Source: an uncultured Lachnospiraceae bacterium (lineage in GTDB: Bacteria > Bacillota > Clostridia > Lachnospirales > Lachnospiraceae). From it: a stretch of DNA of 36,954 nucleotides. Made by a program: the position numbers and the translations under genes. The DNA lies in the NCBI GenBank assembly GCA_946541955.1, contig CAMNJZ010000014.1:1-36954 (forward strand), written 5' to 3'. Of the stretch, positions 1 to 6,869 are shown one piece after another (within the stretch, counting starts at the first letter, position 1; every line of letters starts with the position of its first letter). Under the pieces are notes generated by a model that saw nothing but the letters and a program-made list of their open reading frames with translations, made no database searches and was not told the origin of the DNA.

Positions 1-233
1 CTATAGGGATCGTGATCGCGGATTCCCTTTATGGAGAGATCACCCCTGCCATGGCGGCGGCTGTGGGAAAAAGCGGCGCCAAGCGCCTTCTGATCCCTGT
101 CAATAAATGCGACAACATGATCGCCGGCCTTGTGAAGGACGGCAATCTGGGAACCTATATCAGCGACGCCGTCAGGATCACGGCTGGCCTTGCAGAAAAG
201 GGACCGGGAGCATTCCCGGAAGACTTCTGCTGA
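1..233 (+). CDS. DUF3842 family protein, C-terminal part
   Basis: The gene enters from the left edge. The open frame is already running at base 3 and ends with TGA at 231-233, so only about 76 residues are visible and the start lies outside. The visible part begins IGIVIADSLYGEITP and continues with KRLLIPVNKC, which I recognise from DUF3842, a small conserved clostridial family of unknown function. The full-length family is usually somewhat over 100 residues, so roughly the C-terminal half to two thirds is present. In the remembered family members the missing N-terminus carries a glycine-rich nucleotide-binding-like stretch. No function can be assigned. The GTG at 12 is internal to the gene and not a start. 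Confidence 0.75.
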   Translation, partial: IGIVIADSLYGEITPAMAAAVGKSGAKRLLIPVNKCDNMIAGLVKDGNLGTYISDAVRITAGLAEKGPGAFPEDFC

Positions 234-272
234 GCGCCCGGGCGGGCCGGGCGGTTTTTTCTGGCTGGGCTC

Positions 273-302
273 TTGCGAAGGAATTTCAGGATATGCTATA
301 AT
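273..302 (+). promoter_or_regulatory. Promoter of the CbiMNQO operon
   Basis: TTGCGA at 273-278 and TATAAT at 297-302 are separated by 18 bases. The -10 box is perfect and preceded by TGC, an extended -10. Transcription would start near 309 and give a leader of about 260 bases before the cbiM start codon. Confidence 0.75.
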
Positions 303-304
303 TC

Positions 305-480
305 TACCTGCAGTCGGCGCCCATGAAAACACCGGCAGGAAGCCGGAGCAAGGCACAGGAAGTGCCGGGAGGAAACCGCTGCAACCGGAGGGGCTGCGTC
401 CCCTTTGCCACTTACATAAACAGAAATGACAATGCATAAGAAGGCATACACTCTCCAAGGGGAGGTATGCCTCTTTTTAT
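305..480 (+). promoter_or_regulatory. Structured leader ending in an intrinsic terminator; probable metal-responsive riboswitch or attenuator
   Basis: Between the promoter and the transporter gene there is no coding region but several helices. CCTGC at 307-311 can pair with GCAGG at 335-339, GGCAC with GTGCC form a small hairpin at 352-366, and GGGG with CCCC pair around 390-403. These are followed by a terminator at 442-478. An aptamer followed by a terminator ahead of a cobalt/nickel importer is what a metal (NiCo) or cobalamin riboswitch would look like. I could not match the classical cobalamin boxes, nor confidently align the NiCo consensus from memory, so the class is open. The stretch 481-551 before the ribosome-binding site shows nothing further. 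Confidence 0.55.
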
Positions 481-484
481 GCAT
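432..484 (+). terminator. Intrinsic terminator inside the cbiM leader
   Basis: AGGCATAC at 442-449 pairs with GTATGCCT at 465-472, followed by TTTTT at 474-478. The arms extend outward: ATGCATAA at 432-439 is complementary to TTATGCAT at 477-484, giving a very long hairpin. Lying upstream of the start codon, it is an attenuator rather than an operon end. Confidence 0.8.
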
Positions 485-567
485 GTAATGAGCCATGCGC
501 GGCCGGAATGTCATATGGCGAATGCCATGAGCTGCCGGCATGGATCTAAAGAAAGGAGGATCAGACT

Positions 568-1557
568 ATGCATATGGCCGACGCCCTGGTGGTCCCTGCA
601 GTGGCAGGTACCATGTATCTTGCTTCCTCTGCTGCGGCAGGGGTATCTGTTCATAAAGTGAAGCTGGAAAACGACCCGAAGAAGATCCCCGTCATGGGGG
701 TCATGGGGGCCTTTGTCTTTGCGGCCCAGATGATCAATTTCACCATCCCCGGGACCGGGTCTTCGGGCCATCTGTGCGGAGGCCTTCTGCTGACGGCCAT
801 CCTGGGGCCCTGGGCCGGCTTCCTTGCCATGATCGGGGTCCTTTTGACCCAGTGTCTTTTCTTTGCGGACGGGGGCCTTCTGGCCCTGGGCTGCAATATC
901 TGGAACATGGCCTTTTACGGCTGCTTTGTGGGCGGACTTCTGGTCTGGAAGCCCATCATGCAGACCGGCGCCTCAAAGCAGAAGATCCTTCTGGCCTCTG
1001 TCCTGGGGAGCATTCTGACCCTGCAGCTGGGCGCCTTTTCCGTGGTCCTGGAGACCAGTCTTTCCGGCATCACGGAGCTACCCTTCGGGGCCTTTGTCAT
1101 GGCCATGCAGCCCATTCATCTGGCCATCGGCCTGGTGGAGGGCCTGATCACGGCGGCCGTTCTCTGCTTTCTCTATGACGCCAGGCCTGAGCTCCTCTGG
1201 GGCCTTGACCGGAGCCGGGCGGCGGAGGGCAGACTGACTGCAGGAAAGACCCTGGGGATCCTGGCCGCTCTGACGGCCCTGACCGCCGGCGTCCTTTCCC
1301 TTTTCGCCTCCGGTCTGCCGGACGGCCTGGAGTGGGCCATGGAAAAGACCGCCGGGACATCTGACCTTGTCAGCGCCGGCGGAGCCTATGATGCGGCAGA
1401 GAAAATTCAGAATTCCCTGTCCTTTCTGCCCGACTATGCCTTTCGGGGATCGGAAAGCCCGGCAGGGACCACGGTTTCCGGCCTTGTGGGCGCCCTGATC
1501 GTGGGCGGGCTCTGCCTTGTGACCGCCCTGGTCCTGAAAAGCCGTAAAAAATCCTGA
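568..1557 (+). CDS. cbiM: Energy-coupling-factor transporter substrate-binding component CbiM/NikM with fused CbiN/NikN-type (PDGLE) domain
   Basis: This is the membrane S-component that captures Co2+ or Ni2+ in a group I ECF importer. The ATG at 568 follows AAAGGAGGA by seven bases and gives 329 residues. The protein begins MHMADAL, so the N-terminal amine and His2 are placed as in NikM, and His68 in GTGSSGHL matches the third metal ligand of that family. Several hydrophobic helices follow. The C-terminal third carries PDGLE at 251-255 and a final hydrophobic segment, the signature of the small CbiN/NikN subunit, here fused. CbiQ and CbiO homologues follow immediately, completing the transporter. 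Cobalt and nickel cannot be told apart by eye; no cobalamin biosynthesis, urease or hydrogenase gene is in view to decide it. Confidence 0.85.
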   Translation: MHMADALVVPAVAGTMYLASSAAAGVSVHKVKLENDPKKIPVMGVMGAFVFAAQMINFTIPGTGSSGHLCGGLLLTAILGPWAGFLAMIGVLLTQCLFFADGGLLALGCNIWNMAFYGCFVGGLLVWKPIMQTGASKQKILLASVLGSILTLQLGAFSVVLETSLSGITELPFGAFVMAMQPIHLAIGLVEGLITAAVLCFLYDARPELLWGLDRSRAAEGRLTAGKTLGILAALTALTAGVLSLFASGLPDGLEWAMEKTAGTSDLVSAGGAYDAAEKIQNSLSFLPDYAFRGSESPAGTTVSGLVGALIVGGLCLVTALVLKSRKKS

Positions 1558-1586
1558 GATACATTCCCGGGGAGGAGACCTTTGCT

Positions 1587-2390
1587 ATGAGCCGGATCAG
1601 TGGTGCGATCCATGAGATGCAGACAATTGAAGAAAGCGCTTCCAGAGACCAGTGGGTGAACCGGCTTCACCCCCTGGTCAAATTTCTTGTGACCCTTTTT
1701 TACCTGGTCTGCGTCGTTTCCTGCGGCCGCTATGACCTGCCCCGGGTCCTGGGCCTGGCCCTATATCCCTTTGTCCTTTTTGAGCTGACAGACCTTCCCC
1801 TGGGACAGGCCCTCTGCCGGCTGCGCCTTGTCCTTCCCCTGGTCTGCATCGTCGGGATCTTCAATCCCCTGCTGGACAGGCGGCCGGGCGCAGAGCTCCT
1901 TGGCTTTACCCTGACCCTGGGCCTTTTGTCCATGCTGACTTTGATGGCCAAGGGGATTCTGACGGTCCTTGCCTCCTACCTTCTGGTGGCCACCACCCCG
2001 GTGGAGGGCCTCTGCGCCGCCATGCGCATGGTCCATATCCCCCGTATGATCGTCGTGGAATTTCTCCTGATCTGGCGTTATCTTTCCCTTTTTATGAACG
2101 AGGTACAGAAGACCACAGAGGCCTACCGCCTGCGGGCCCCGGGCCAGAAGGGCATTGCCATGAAATACTGGGGGTCACTCATGGGCAGCATGCTCCTGCG
2201 GTCCATAGACAGGGCCGGGGAGGTCTATGAGGCCATGTGCCTGCGGGGCTTTACCGGAGATTTTCCCTCCGGAAGATTCCCGGGCGCCGGCCGGCGGGAC
2301 CTGGTTTACCTGGCCGGCTTTGGGGCAGGGATCCTTTTTCTTCGGCTCTTCCCGGTCCTGGTCCTGATCGGCAGTATTGTTGCGAGGTAA
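1587..2390 (+). CDS. cbiQ: ECF transporter transmembrane (T) component, CbiQ family
   Basis: This is the T-component that couples the ATPase to the metal-binding subunit. It starts at ATG 1587 behind GGGGAGGAG and has 267 residues. The N-terminus (about 1-30) is polar, with WVNRLHPLVKF typical of CbiQ entering its first helix; four to five hydrophobic helices follow. The C-terminal half has the family's cytoplasmic coupling region, including EAYRLRAPG and EAMCLRGF near residues 172-215, matching the two Ala-Arg-Gly-type coupling motifs. It sits 29 bases after cbiM and its end runs into the ribosome-binding site of cbiO, indicating one transcript. Confidence 0.88.
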   Translation: MSRISGAIHEMQTIEESASRDQWVNRLHPLVKFLVTLFYLVCVVSCGRYDLPRVLGLALYPFVLFELTDLPLGQALCRLRLVLPLVCIVGIFNPLLDRRPGAELLGFTLTLGLLSMLTLMAKGILTVLASYLLVATTPVEGLCAAMRMVHIPRMIVVEFLLIWRYLSLFMNEVQKTTEAYRLRAPGQKGIAMKYWGSLMGSMLLRSIDRAGEVYEAMCLRGFTGDFPSGRFPGAGRRDLVYLAGFGAGILFLRLFPVLVLIGSIVAR

Positions 2391-2394
2391 AGTC

Positions 2395-3129
2395 ATGAGT
2401 CATATCCATATCGAAGTAAAAGATCTGTCCTTTTCCTACGGGCAGGACAGGAAGATCCTGGACAGGATCAGCTTCACGGCCCGGGAGAAGGACGCCATCG
2501 GGATCATCGGAGCCAACGGAGCGGGCAAATCCACCCTCTTAAAGCTCCTGGTGGGCCTTCTGGACGGCTTTGAGGGGTCCATCCGGGTCGAGGAGATCCC
2601 TGTGGAGAAGCGGACCCTGCAGAGGGTGAGAGAAAAGATCGGCTATGTCTTTCAGGATGCCGACAACCAGCTCTTTTCGGTCAATGTGTATGATGACGTG
2701 GCCTTCGGGCCCAGGAACTACGGTCTGCCCGAAGAGGAGGTGGACAGACGGGTCCGGAAGGCTCTGGCCAGGGTCCACCTGGAGGGCTTTGACGAAAAGC
2801 CCGTCCACAGGCTCTCGGGCGGAGAAAAGAAGCTGGTCTCCATTGCCACCATCCTGTCCATGACGCCGGATATCCTGCTGATGGACGAGCCCTCCGCGGC
2901 CCTGGATCCCAGGAACCGGAGGAACCTGATCCGGATCCTGGGTGAATTCGATCATCTCAAGATCCTGACCTCCCATGATCTGGATTTCATCTGGGACACC
3001 TGCTCAAGGGTCCTGGTCCTCCACCAGGGCGGAATCCTCTATGACGGGGATCCCGACACCATCCTGCGGGATGAAAAGACCCTGGCCATGGTCGGTCTGG
3101 AGCTGCCCCTGTCCCTGACGGTCCGCTGA
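2395..3129 (+). CDS. cbiO: ECF transporter ATP-binding protein, CbiO family
   Basis: This 244-residue ABC ATPase powers the metal importer. It has Walker A GANGAGKST, a Q-loop in YVFQDADNQLF (the DNQ sequence is typical of CbiO/EcfA), signature LSGGEKK, Walker B DILLMDEPSAALD and H-loop LTSHD. An in-frame TTG at 2377 would add six residues, but GAGGT at 2383-2387 stands seven bases before ATG 2395, which I therefore take as the start. The ribosome-binding site overlaps the stop of cbiQ, so translation is probably coupled. Only one ATPase gene is present, so it should act as a homodimer. I see no clear terminator in the 103 bases after it. Confidence 0.92.
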   Translation: MSHIHIEVKDLSFSYGQDRKILDRISFTAREKDAIGIIGANGAGKSTLLKLLVGLLDGFEGSIRVEEIPVEKRTLQRVREKIGYVFQDADNQLFSVNVYDDVAFGPRNYGLPEEEVDRRVRKALARVHLEGFDEKPVHRLSGGEKKLVSIATILSMTPDILLMDEPSAALDPRNRRNLIRILGEFDHLKILTSHDLDFIWDTCSRVLVLHQGGILYDGDPDTILRDEKTLAMVGLELPLSLTVR

Positions 3130-3232
3130 GGATCCATCCCGGACTAAAAAAATCTTGCTCCTTTTTTAAGCATATTGTAACGTAGTAAAGGAGTACGTTG
3201 GCAAACAGCTGACTTAAGGAGACGACAGAATT

Positions 3233-4243
3233 ATGACGATTTACGACATTGCAAAAATGGCTGGTGTATCTGCCAGCTCTGTGTCCAGAGTCATCAATGA
3301 TAAGCCCGGGGTGAATCCGGAAACGCGCAGGAAGATCAAGACCCTTCTGGAAGACAACAACTATGTGCCAAATGAGATCGCCAGGGGCCTTGTGAGCCGG
3401 AACAGCCGCATGGTGGGGGTCCTGGTCCCGGAGGGATATTCTCTTCATCTGATGGAGGGTGCCTATCATATCACCGGGCGCCTTTCCGAGGTGAATTACG
3501 GGACCATTATCTTAAAGACCGGCTGTTCCGAAGCGGAATGTGCAGAGGGGATCCGCAGCATTGAAGAGCGGAATGTGGATGCAGTCGTTCTGATGGGGTC
3601 CCGCTACGCCAATGACAAGGTGGCCAGGGCTGTGCAGCATTTCATGCCGAAAAAACCGGTCTTTCTCCTGAACGGGGAAATGGCAGGCGCCAATGTTTAC
3701 TCTGTCATCTCGGATGAGTGCGGAGGACTCTCTGCCTGCGTGAAATTTCTGGTTCAGAAGGGAAGAAAACACATCGTTTATATCAGCGATGCCATGGACA
3801 GGCCCAGCTCCTTCCAGAAAAGGCAGGGCTTCCTTCAGGGGGTCCGGGAAACAGGGATCTACAAAGACATGGCCGATACCAGGCGTTTTATGTATGAAGG
3901 CCTGAACAACGATATCGACAGCGGAGAAAGGATCATGGAGCAGGCGCTTCTGGAGCATCCTGATACGGATGGGCTGATCTGCGCAACGGATATGCTGGCC
4001 TGCGGAGCAGTCAGGGTCCTGCACCGGAAGGGAATCAGGATTCCGGAACAGATCGCCGTGATCGGCGTGGATAATTCCAGCTTTGCAGACGCCTGCTATC
4101 CCCGCCTGACCAGCCTCAACAATATGATCCTGGAATCGGGAGATGAAATCGCCTCCAAGCTGATCGCTTCCCTGGAAGGACACGAACCCAAAGCCAACCG
4201 GATCATGCTCCTTACCGAAATCGTGGAAAGGGAAACGACCTGA
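3233..4243 (+). CDS. LacI/GalR-family transcriptional regulator
   Basis: This 336-residue regulator begins TIYDIAKMAGVSASSVSRV, the helix-turn-helix of the LacI family (about residues 3-25), followed by the hinge. A periplasmic-binding-protein-like sensor domain follows, containing GVLVPEG, AVVLMGSR and IPEQIAVIGVDNS. The ATG at 3233 is preceded by AAGGAGA at 3216-3222. The gene ends in a strong terminator and lies directly upstream, on the same strand, of a sugar ABC operon, which makes that operon its likely target. The inducer would then be the transported sugar or its phosphate, which is inference. A 15-base LacI/CcpA-type operator overlaps the predicted start of that operon and a near-copy lies just behind the regulator's own terminator. 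Confidence 0.9.
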   Translation: MTIYDIAKMAGVSASSVSRVINDKPGVNPETRRKIKTLLEDNNYVPNEIARGLVSRNSRMVGVLVPEGYSLHLMEGAYHITGRLSEVNYGTIILKTGCSEAECAEGIRSIEERNVDAVVLMGSRYANDKVARAVQHFMPKKPVFLLNGEMAGANVYSVISDECGGLSACVKFLVQKGRKHIVYISDAMDRPSSFQKRQGFLQGVRETGIYKDMADTRRFMYEGLNNDIDSGERIMEQALLEHPDTDGLICATDMLACGAVRVLHRKGIRIPEQIAVIGVDNSSFADACYPRLTSLNNMILESGDEIASKLIASLEGHEPKANRIMLLTEIVERETT

Positions 4244-4318
4244 AAAAACTGCGGCTCCCCGGGGGAAGCAGAGACCTTTTAATATTTGTCCCAAAGCGCC
4301 GCTCTGGCGGGCGGCGGT

Positions 4319-4356
4319 GGAAAAAAAGATGCCGGATGATCCGGCACCTTTTTTTG
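4319..4356 (+). terminator. Terminator after the LacI-type regulator
   Basis: TGCCGGA at 4330-4336 pairs with TCCGGCA at 4340-4346 and is followed by CC and seven T. An A-run precedes the stem, so it could work in both directions. Confidence 0.85.
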
Positions 4357-4363
4357 CAATTAA

Positions 4364-4378
4364 ACGCAATCGATTTCA
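4364..4378. promoter_or_regulatory. Upstream cre/LacI-type operator, one mismatch
   Basis: ACGCAATCGATTTCA matches 14 of 15 positions of the cre consensus WTGNAANCGNWNNCW, with C instead of T at position 2. It shares GCAATCGATNTC with the downstream site about 309 bases away, which would allow DNA looping. Confidence 0.5.
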
Positions 4379-4638
4379 ATATTTCTTCAATAACGCGCAT
4401 TATATTCAAAAATAACAGGATTATCGTGCTTATTTGCAGACGAAAATCCATAGAAACTGGAATATTATGCTCAGTATAGAACTTAAAAACATGGGAATGA
4501 AACCTAGTTTCATGTGCATATGATTGAAATTGCGGCTTAATTTTCGTGCAAAAAGTAGAATTTGATAATAATAGCACAAAATAATATACAAAAATAGGGT
4601 AATTGTATTGGCAAAAACAGAAAATTGCACGAAGTAGA

Positions 4639-4666
4639 TTGACTATTTCTGTAAGGGCATGATACT
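4639..4666 (+). promoter_or_regulatory. Promoter of the sugar ABC operon
   Basis: TTGACT at 4639-4644 and GATACT at 4661-4666 are separated by 16 bases. Predicted transcription start is near 4673, exactly where the operator begins. Confidence 0.65.
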
Positions 4667-4672
4667 CTAAGG

Positions 4673-4687
4673 TTGCAATCGATGTCA
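4673..4687. promoter_or_regulatory. Catabolite-responsive element / LacI-family operator on the transcription start
   Basis: TTGCAATCGATGTCA fits every position of the CcpA cre consensus WTGNAANCGNWNNCW. LacI-family operators are similar to each other, so the site may serve CcpA, the local LacI-type regulator, or both. Its position over the start site predicts repression. Confidence 0.65.
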
Positions 4688-4743
4688 CCCAAATGCACAT
4701 CAGTTACTGCTTATTTTCACTTTTACCAAGGAGGGTATGAAAC

Positions 4744-5775
4744 ATGAAGAAAAAACTTGCTGCACTTGTCATGGCAGGCCTGATGATCTTTTCACTGGCT
4801 GCCTGCTCAGGCGAAGGCACCACCAGAGAGGATGCCGGAGCAGCTGCTACAGCAACCACTGCAGCCGCAAAGCCGGCCAAGGATGTCTACAGCGGCGAAA
4901 CCCCCATCAGGATCGCTTATGTAGCCCATGACCTTTCCACACCCAATAACCAGGCATGGCTGGAAGGCATCGAGCGGGAGATCGAGCCCTGGGAGCACGT
5001 TACAGTACAGGCTTTCAACGGCGAGTCCTCTGCGGAGACCCAGGTATCCATCATGACCTCCGTCATCGATGAAGGCTATGACGCCATTATTCTCCAGTGC
5101 TCCGACGGCACTGCCCTTGCGGAATCCGTGACCCAGGCTGAAGCGGCAGGCATCCCTGTTGTAACACTGAACCTTGACTGCACCTCTACCCATTCCGCAC
5201 TGGTCATGGCCGTTGACTATGATGCAGGCCGTATGATCGCAGATCAGATCGCTGCTGAGATCGGCGGATCCGGCAAGGTCGTCATCATCGAAGGCGTCCA
5301 GGGCCTGACAAGGACCGACAACATGGAACGCGGCTTCGTGGAGACCATTGAGAACAACTATTCCGGCATCGAGATCATCGACAAACAGTCCGCACAGTTC
5401 GAGAAGGCGACGGCTCAGACAGTCATGAACTCCTTCCTGCAGAACTATGACCAGATCGATGCAGTCTTTGCCATCAACGACGCCATGGCTGAAGGCGCCG
5501 CCCTTGCATGTGAGTCTGCAGGCAAGAACGACATCGTGATCTGGGGCGCCGACGGTGAAAAGGCCGCTCTGGAAATGATCGAAAACGGTCAGATGACAGG
5601 CACCATCTATACAAACAGCTGGGACCAGGGTTCCACGGCAGCCAAGATCGCTCTGCTCATGGCCGGTTCCGAGTACAGCTCTTCTGTTCTTTCCAAGACA
5701 CCCGAAGTCATCATGGAGCCTGTGATCGTTACCGCGGAAACAGTTTCCTCCATCGACGAGAAGGATCGCTGGTAA
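4744..5775 (+). CDS. Sugar ABC transporter substrate-binding lipoprotein (RbsB-like)
   Basis: This 343-residue protein captures the substrate of the downstream importer. The lysine-rich start and hydrophobic stretch lead to lipobox LAAC with Cys21, so it should be a membrane-anchored lipoprotein. A Thr/Ala-rich linker (about 25-45) is followed by a two-lobed type 1 periplasmic-binding fold like ribose and galactose binding proteins, with EGYDAIILQCSD, IPVVTLNLD, VIIEGVQG and IWGADGEKAALEMI. The start at 4744 follows AAGGAGGGT by eight bases; an overlapping ATG at 4737 is in another frame. It is the first and probably best expressed gene of the operon, since a large hairpin follows it. The ligand cannot be read from the sequence. 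Confidence 0.9.
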   Translation: MKKKLAALVMAGLMIFSLAACSGEGTTREDAGAAATATTAAAKPAKDVYSGETPIRIAYVAHDLSTPNNQAWLEGIEREIEPWEHVTVQAFNGESSAETQVSIMTSVIDEGYDAIILQCSDGTALAESVTQAEAAGIPVVTLNLDCTSTHSALVMAVDYDAGRMIADQIAAEIGGSGKVVIIEGVQGLTRTDNMERGFVETIENNYSGIEIIDKQSAQFEKATAQTVMNSFLQNYDQIDAVFAINDAMAEGAALACESAGKNDIVIWGADGEKAALEMIENGQMTGTIYTNSWDQGSTAAKIALLMAGSEYSSSVLSKTPEVIMEPVIVTAETVSSIDEKDRW

Positions 5776-5817
5776 TTGTCAATATACTGAAAGAATTATG
5801 AGTTGATCTGATCATGA

Positions 5818-5855
5818 GGCCGGCAGTCCGGGCCATCAGTCCCGGGCTGCCGGCC
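5818..5855 (+). promoter_or_regulatory. Intercistronic 15-bp stem-loop after the binding-protein gene
   Basis: GGCCGGCAG at 5818-5826 pairs with CTGCCGGCC at 5847-5855 and the stem continues through CCGGG/CCCGG to an eight-base loop. Only a weak CGTTT follows, so it is better read as a stabilising or partly terminating hairpin that raises the binding protein above the other subunits. Confidence 0.7.
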
Positions 5856-5879
5856 CGTTTCATAAGAGAGGAGCAAGTA

Positions 5880-6866
5880 GTGAAACAGCAAACATTAAGA
5901 CGATTCATTTCCCTGGGCATGCTGGTGGCTTTGTGCATCTTCTTTTCTGTACTGAGCAAGTCCTTTCTGACACCCAACAACATGCTTGAGATCGTTCGCG
6001 ACGCAGCCGTTCCCGGCATCATCGGCGTCGGCGTCACCTATGTCATTATCACCTCCGGCATCGATCTTTCCACAGGCGCGACCATGGCCCTGGTGGCAAT
6101 GGTCATGGCCAATATCTACAAGTACACCCTGATCCCGATCCCGATCATGATTCTGATCGGCATCGCAGTCGGCATTGTCTGCGGCGTTCTCAACGGCCTG
6201 GTGGTAGCCAAGCTCCATCTGCCGGAATTTATCGGCACCCTGGCCACCATGGGAATTTTCAGAGCCCTGACCTATATCATCGCTGTCAAAGACGCCAACG
6301 GGACCATCAGCTCCGTGGCCATGAGCCATTCCAGCTATGCCATTCTGGGCAAGGGCTTTGGAAGGATCTATTTCGTCTCGATCGCCTTTGTCGTGATCAC
6401 GATCATCGGACAGATCATCCTGAAGTATACACGCTTCGGCACCAACCTCTACGCAGTCGGCGCCAATCCCAAGGCGGCGGAGCTCTCCGGTATCGATATT
6501 GCGAAGACCCGCATCATCGCCTACATTGTCGTAGGCTTCTGTGCAGCCATCGGCGCCATCTTCACCACCGGCCGTCTCCAGTCCACCACGGCCCTTCTGG
6601 GAGAAGGCTTTGAATTCAACCCCATTGCAGCATCCGTCATCGGCGGCGTCTCCCTGGCCGGCGGCTACGGCGAGATCATCGGCACCTTCATCGGTGCAAT
6701 TTTCATGGCGGCGCTGGAAAACGGCGTATTAAAGCTCCAGATGAATACGGCTTACCAGTATGTCATCAAGGGCGCCATCATTATTCTGGTGGTTATCTTC
6801 GACGCCTGGTTCAATTCCGTTATGGAGAAAAAGGCCCAGGAAGCTGCAGCTGGAAAGGAGGCATAA
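5880..6866 (+). CDS. Sugar ABC transporter permease (RbsC/BPD type 2)
   Basis: This 328-residue inner-membrane permease is of the ribose/xylose-type branch. It has about eight to ten hydrophobic helices and the family landmarks VTYVIITSGIDLSTG, YAVGANPKAAELSGI and IAASVIGGVSLAGG. A longer reading from ATG 5814 would place its first 22 codons inside the stem-loop region. GTG 5880 is preceded by AGAGAGGAG at 5865-5873 with six bases spacing and starts VKQQTLRRF, a normal permease N-terminus, so I choose GTG. It lies three bases before the ATPase gene. A second, different permease is encoded beyond the ATPase, so the channel may be a heterodimer. Confidence 0.9.
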   Translation: MKQQTLRRFISLGMLVALCIFFSVLSKSFLTPNNMLEIVRDAAVPGIIGVGVTYVIITSGIDLSTGATMALVAMVMANIYKYTLIPIPIMILIGIAVGIVCGVLNGLVVAKLHLPEFIGTLATMGIFRALTYIIAVKDANGTISSVAMSHSSYAILGKGFGRIYFVSIAFVVITIIGQIILKYTRFGTNLYAVGANPKAAELSGIDIAKTRIIAYIVVGFCAAIGAIFTTGRLQSTTALLGEGFEFNPIAASVIGGVSLAGGYGEIIGTFIGAIFMAALENGVLKLQMNTAYQYVIKGAIIILVVIFDAWFNSVMEKKAQEAAAGKEA

Positions 6867-6869
6867 TAT

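Larger units (their letters stand above)
4357..4743 (+). promoter_or_regulatory. AT-rich control region of the sugar operon
   Basis: This non-coding stretch is visibly richer in A and T than its surroundings. It holds the near-operator at 4364-4378, the promoter TTGACT (4639-4644) - 16 bases - GATACT (4661-4666), the operator at 4673-4687 and the ribosome-binding site AAGGAGGGT just before the first gene. No credible open frame lies in it. The middle part, 4390-4630, has several A/T tracts and CATATG-like palindromes but nothing I can name. Confidence 0.7.

Noticed and set aside
305-480. Classical cobalamin riboswitch
   Set aside because: I looked for GGTGAA, GCCACTG, GGGAAGG and the final AGACCTGCC-type box in order; only a partial GCCACT is present. 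The leader is reported as unclassified.
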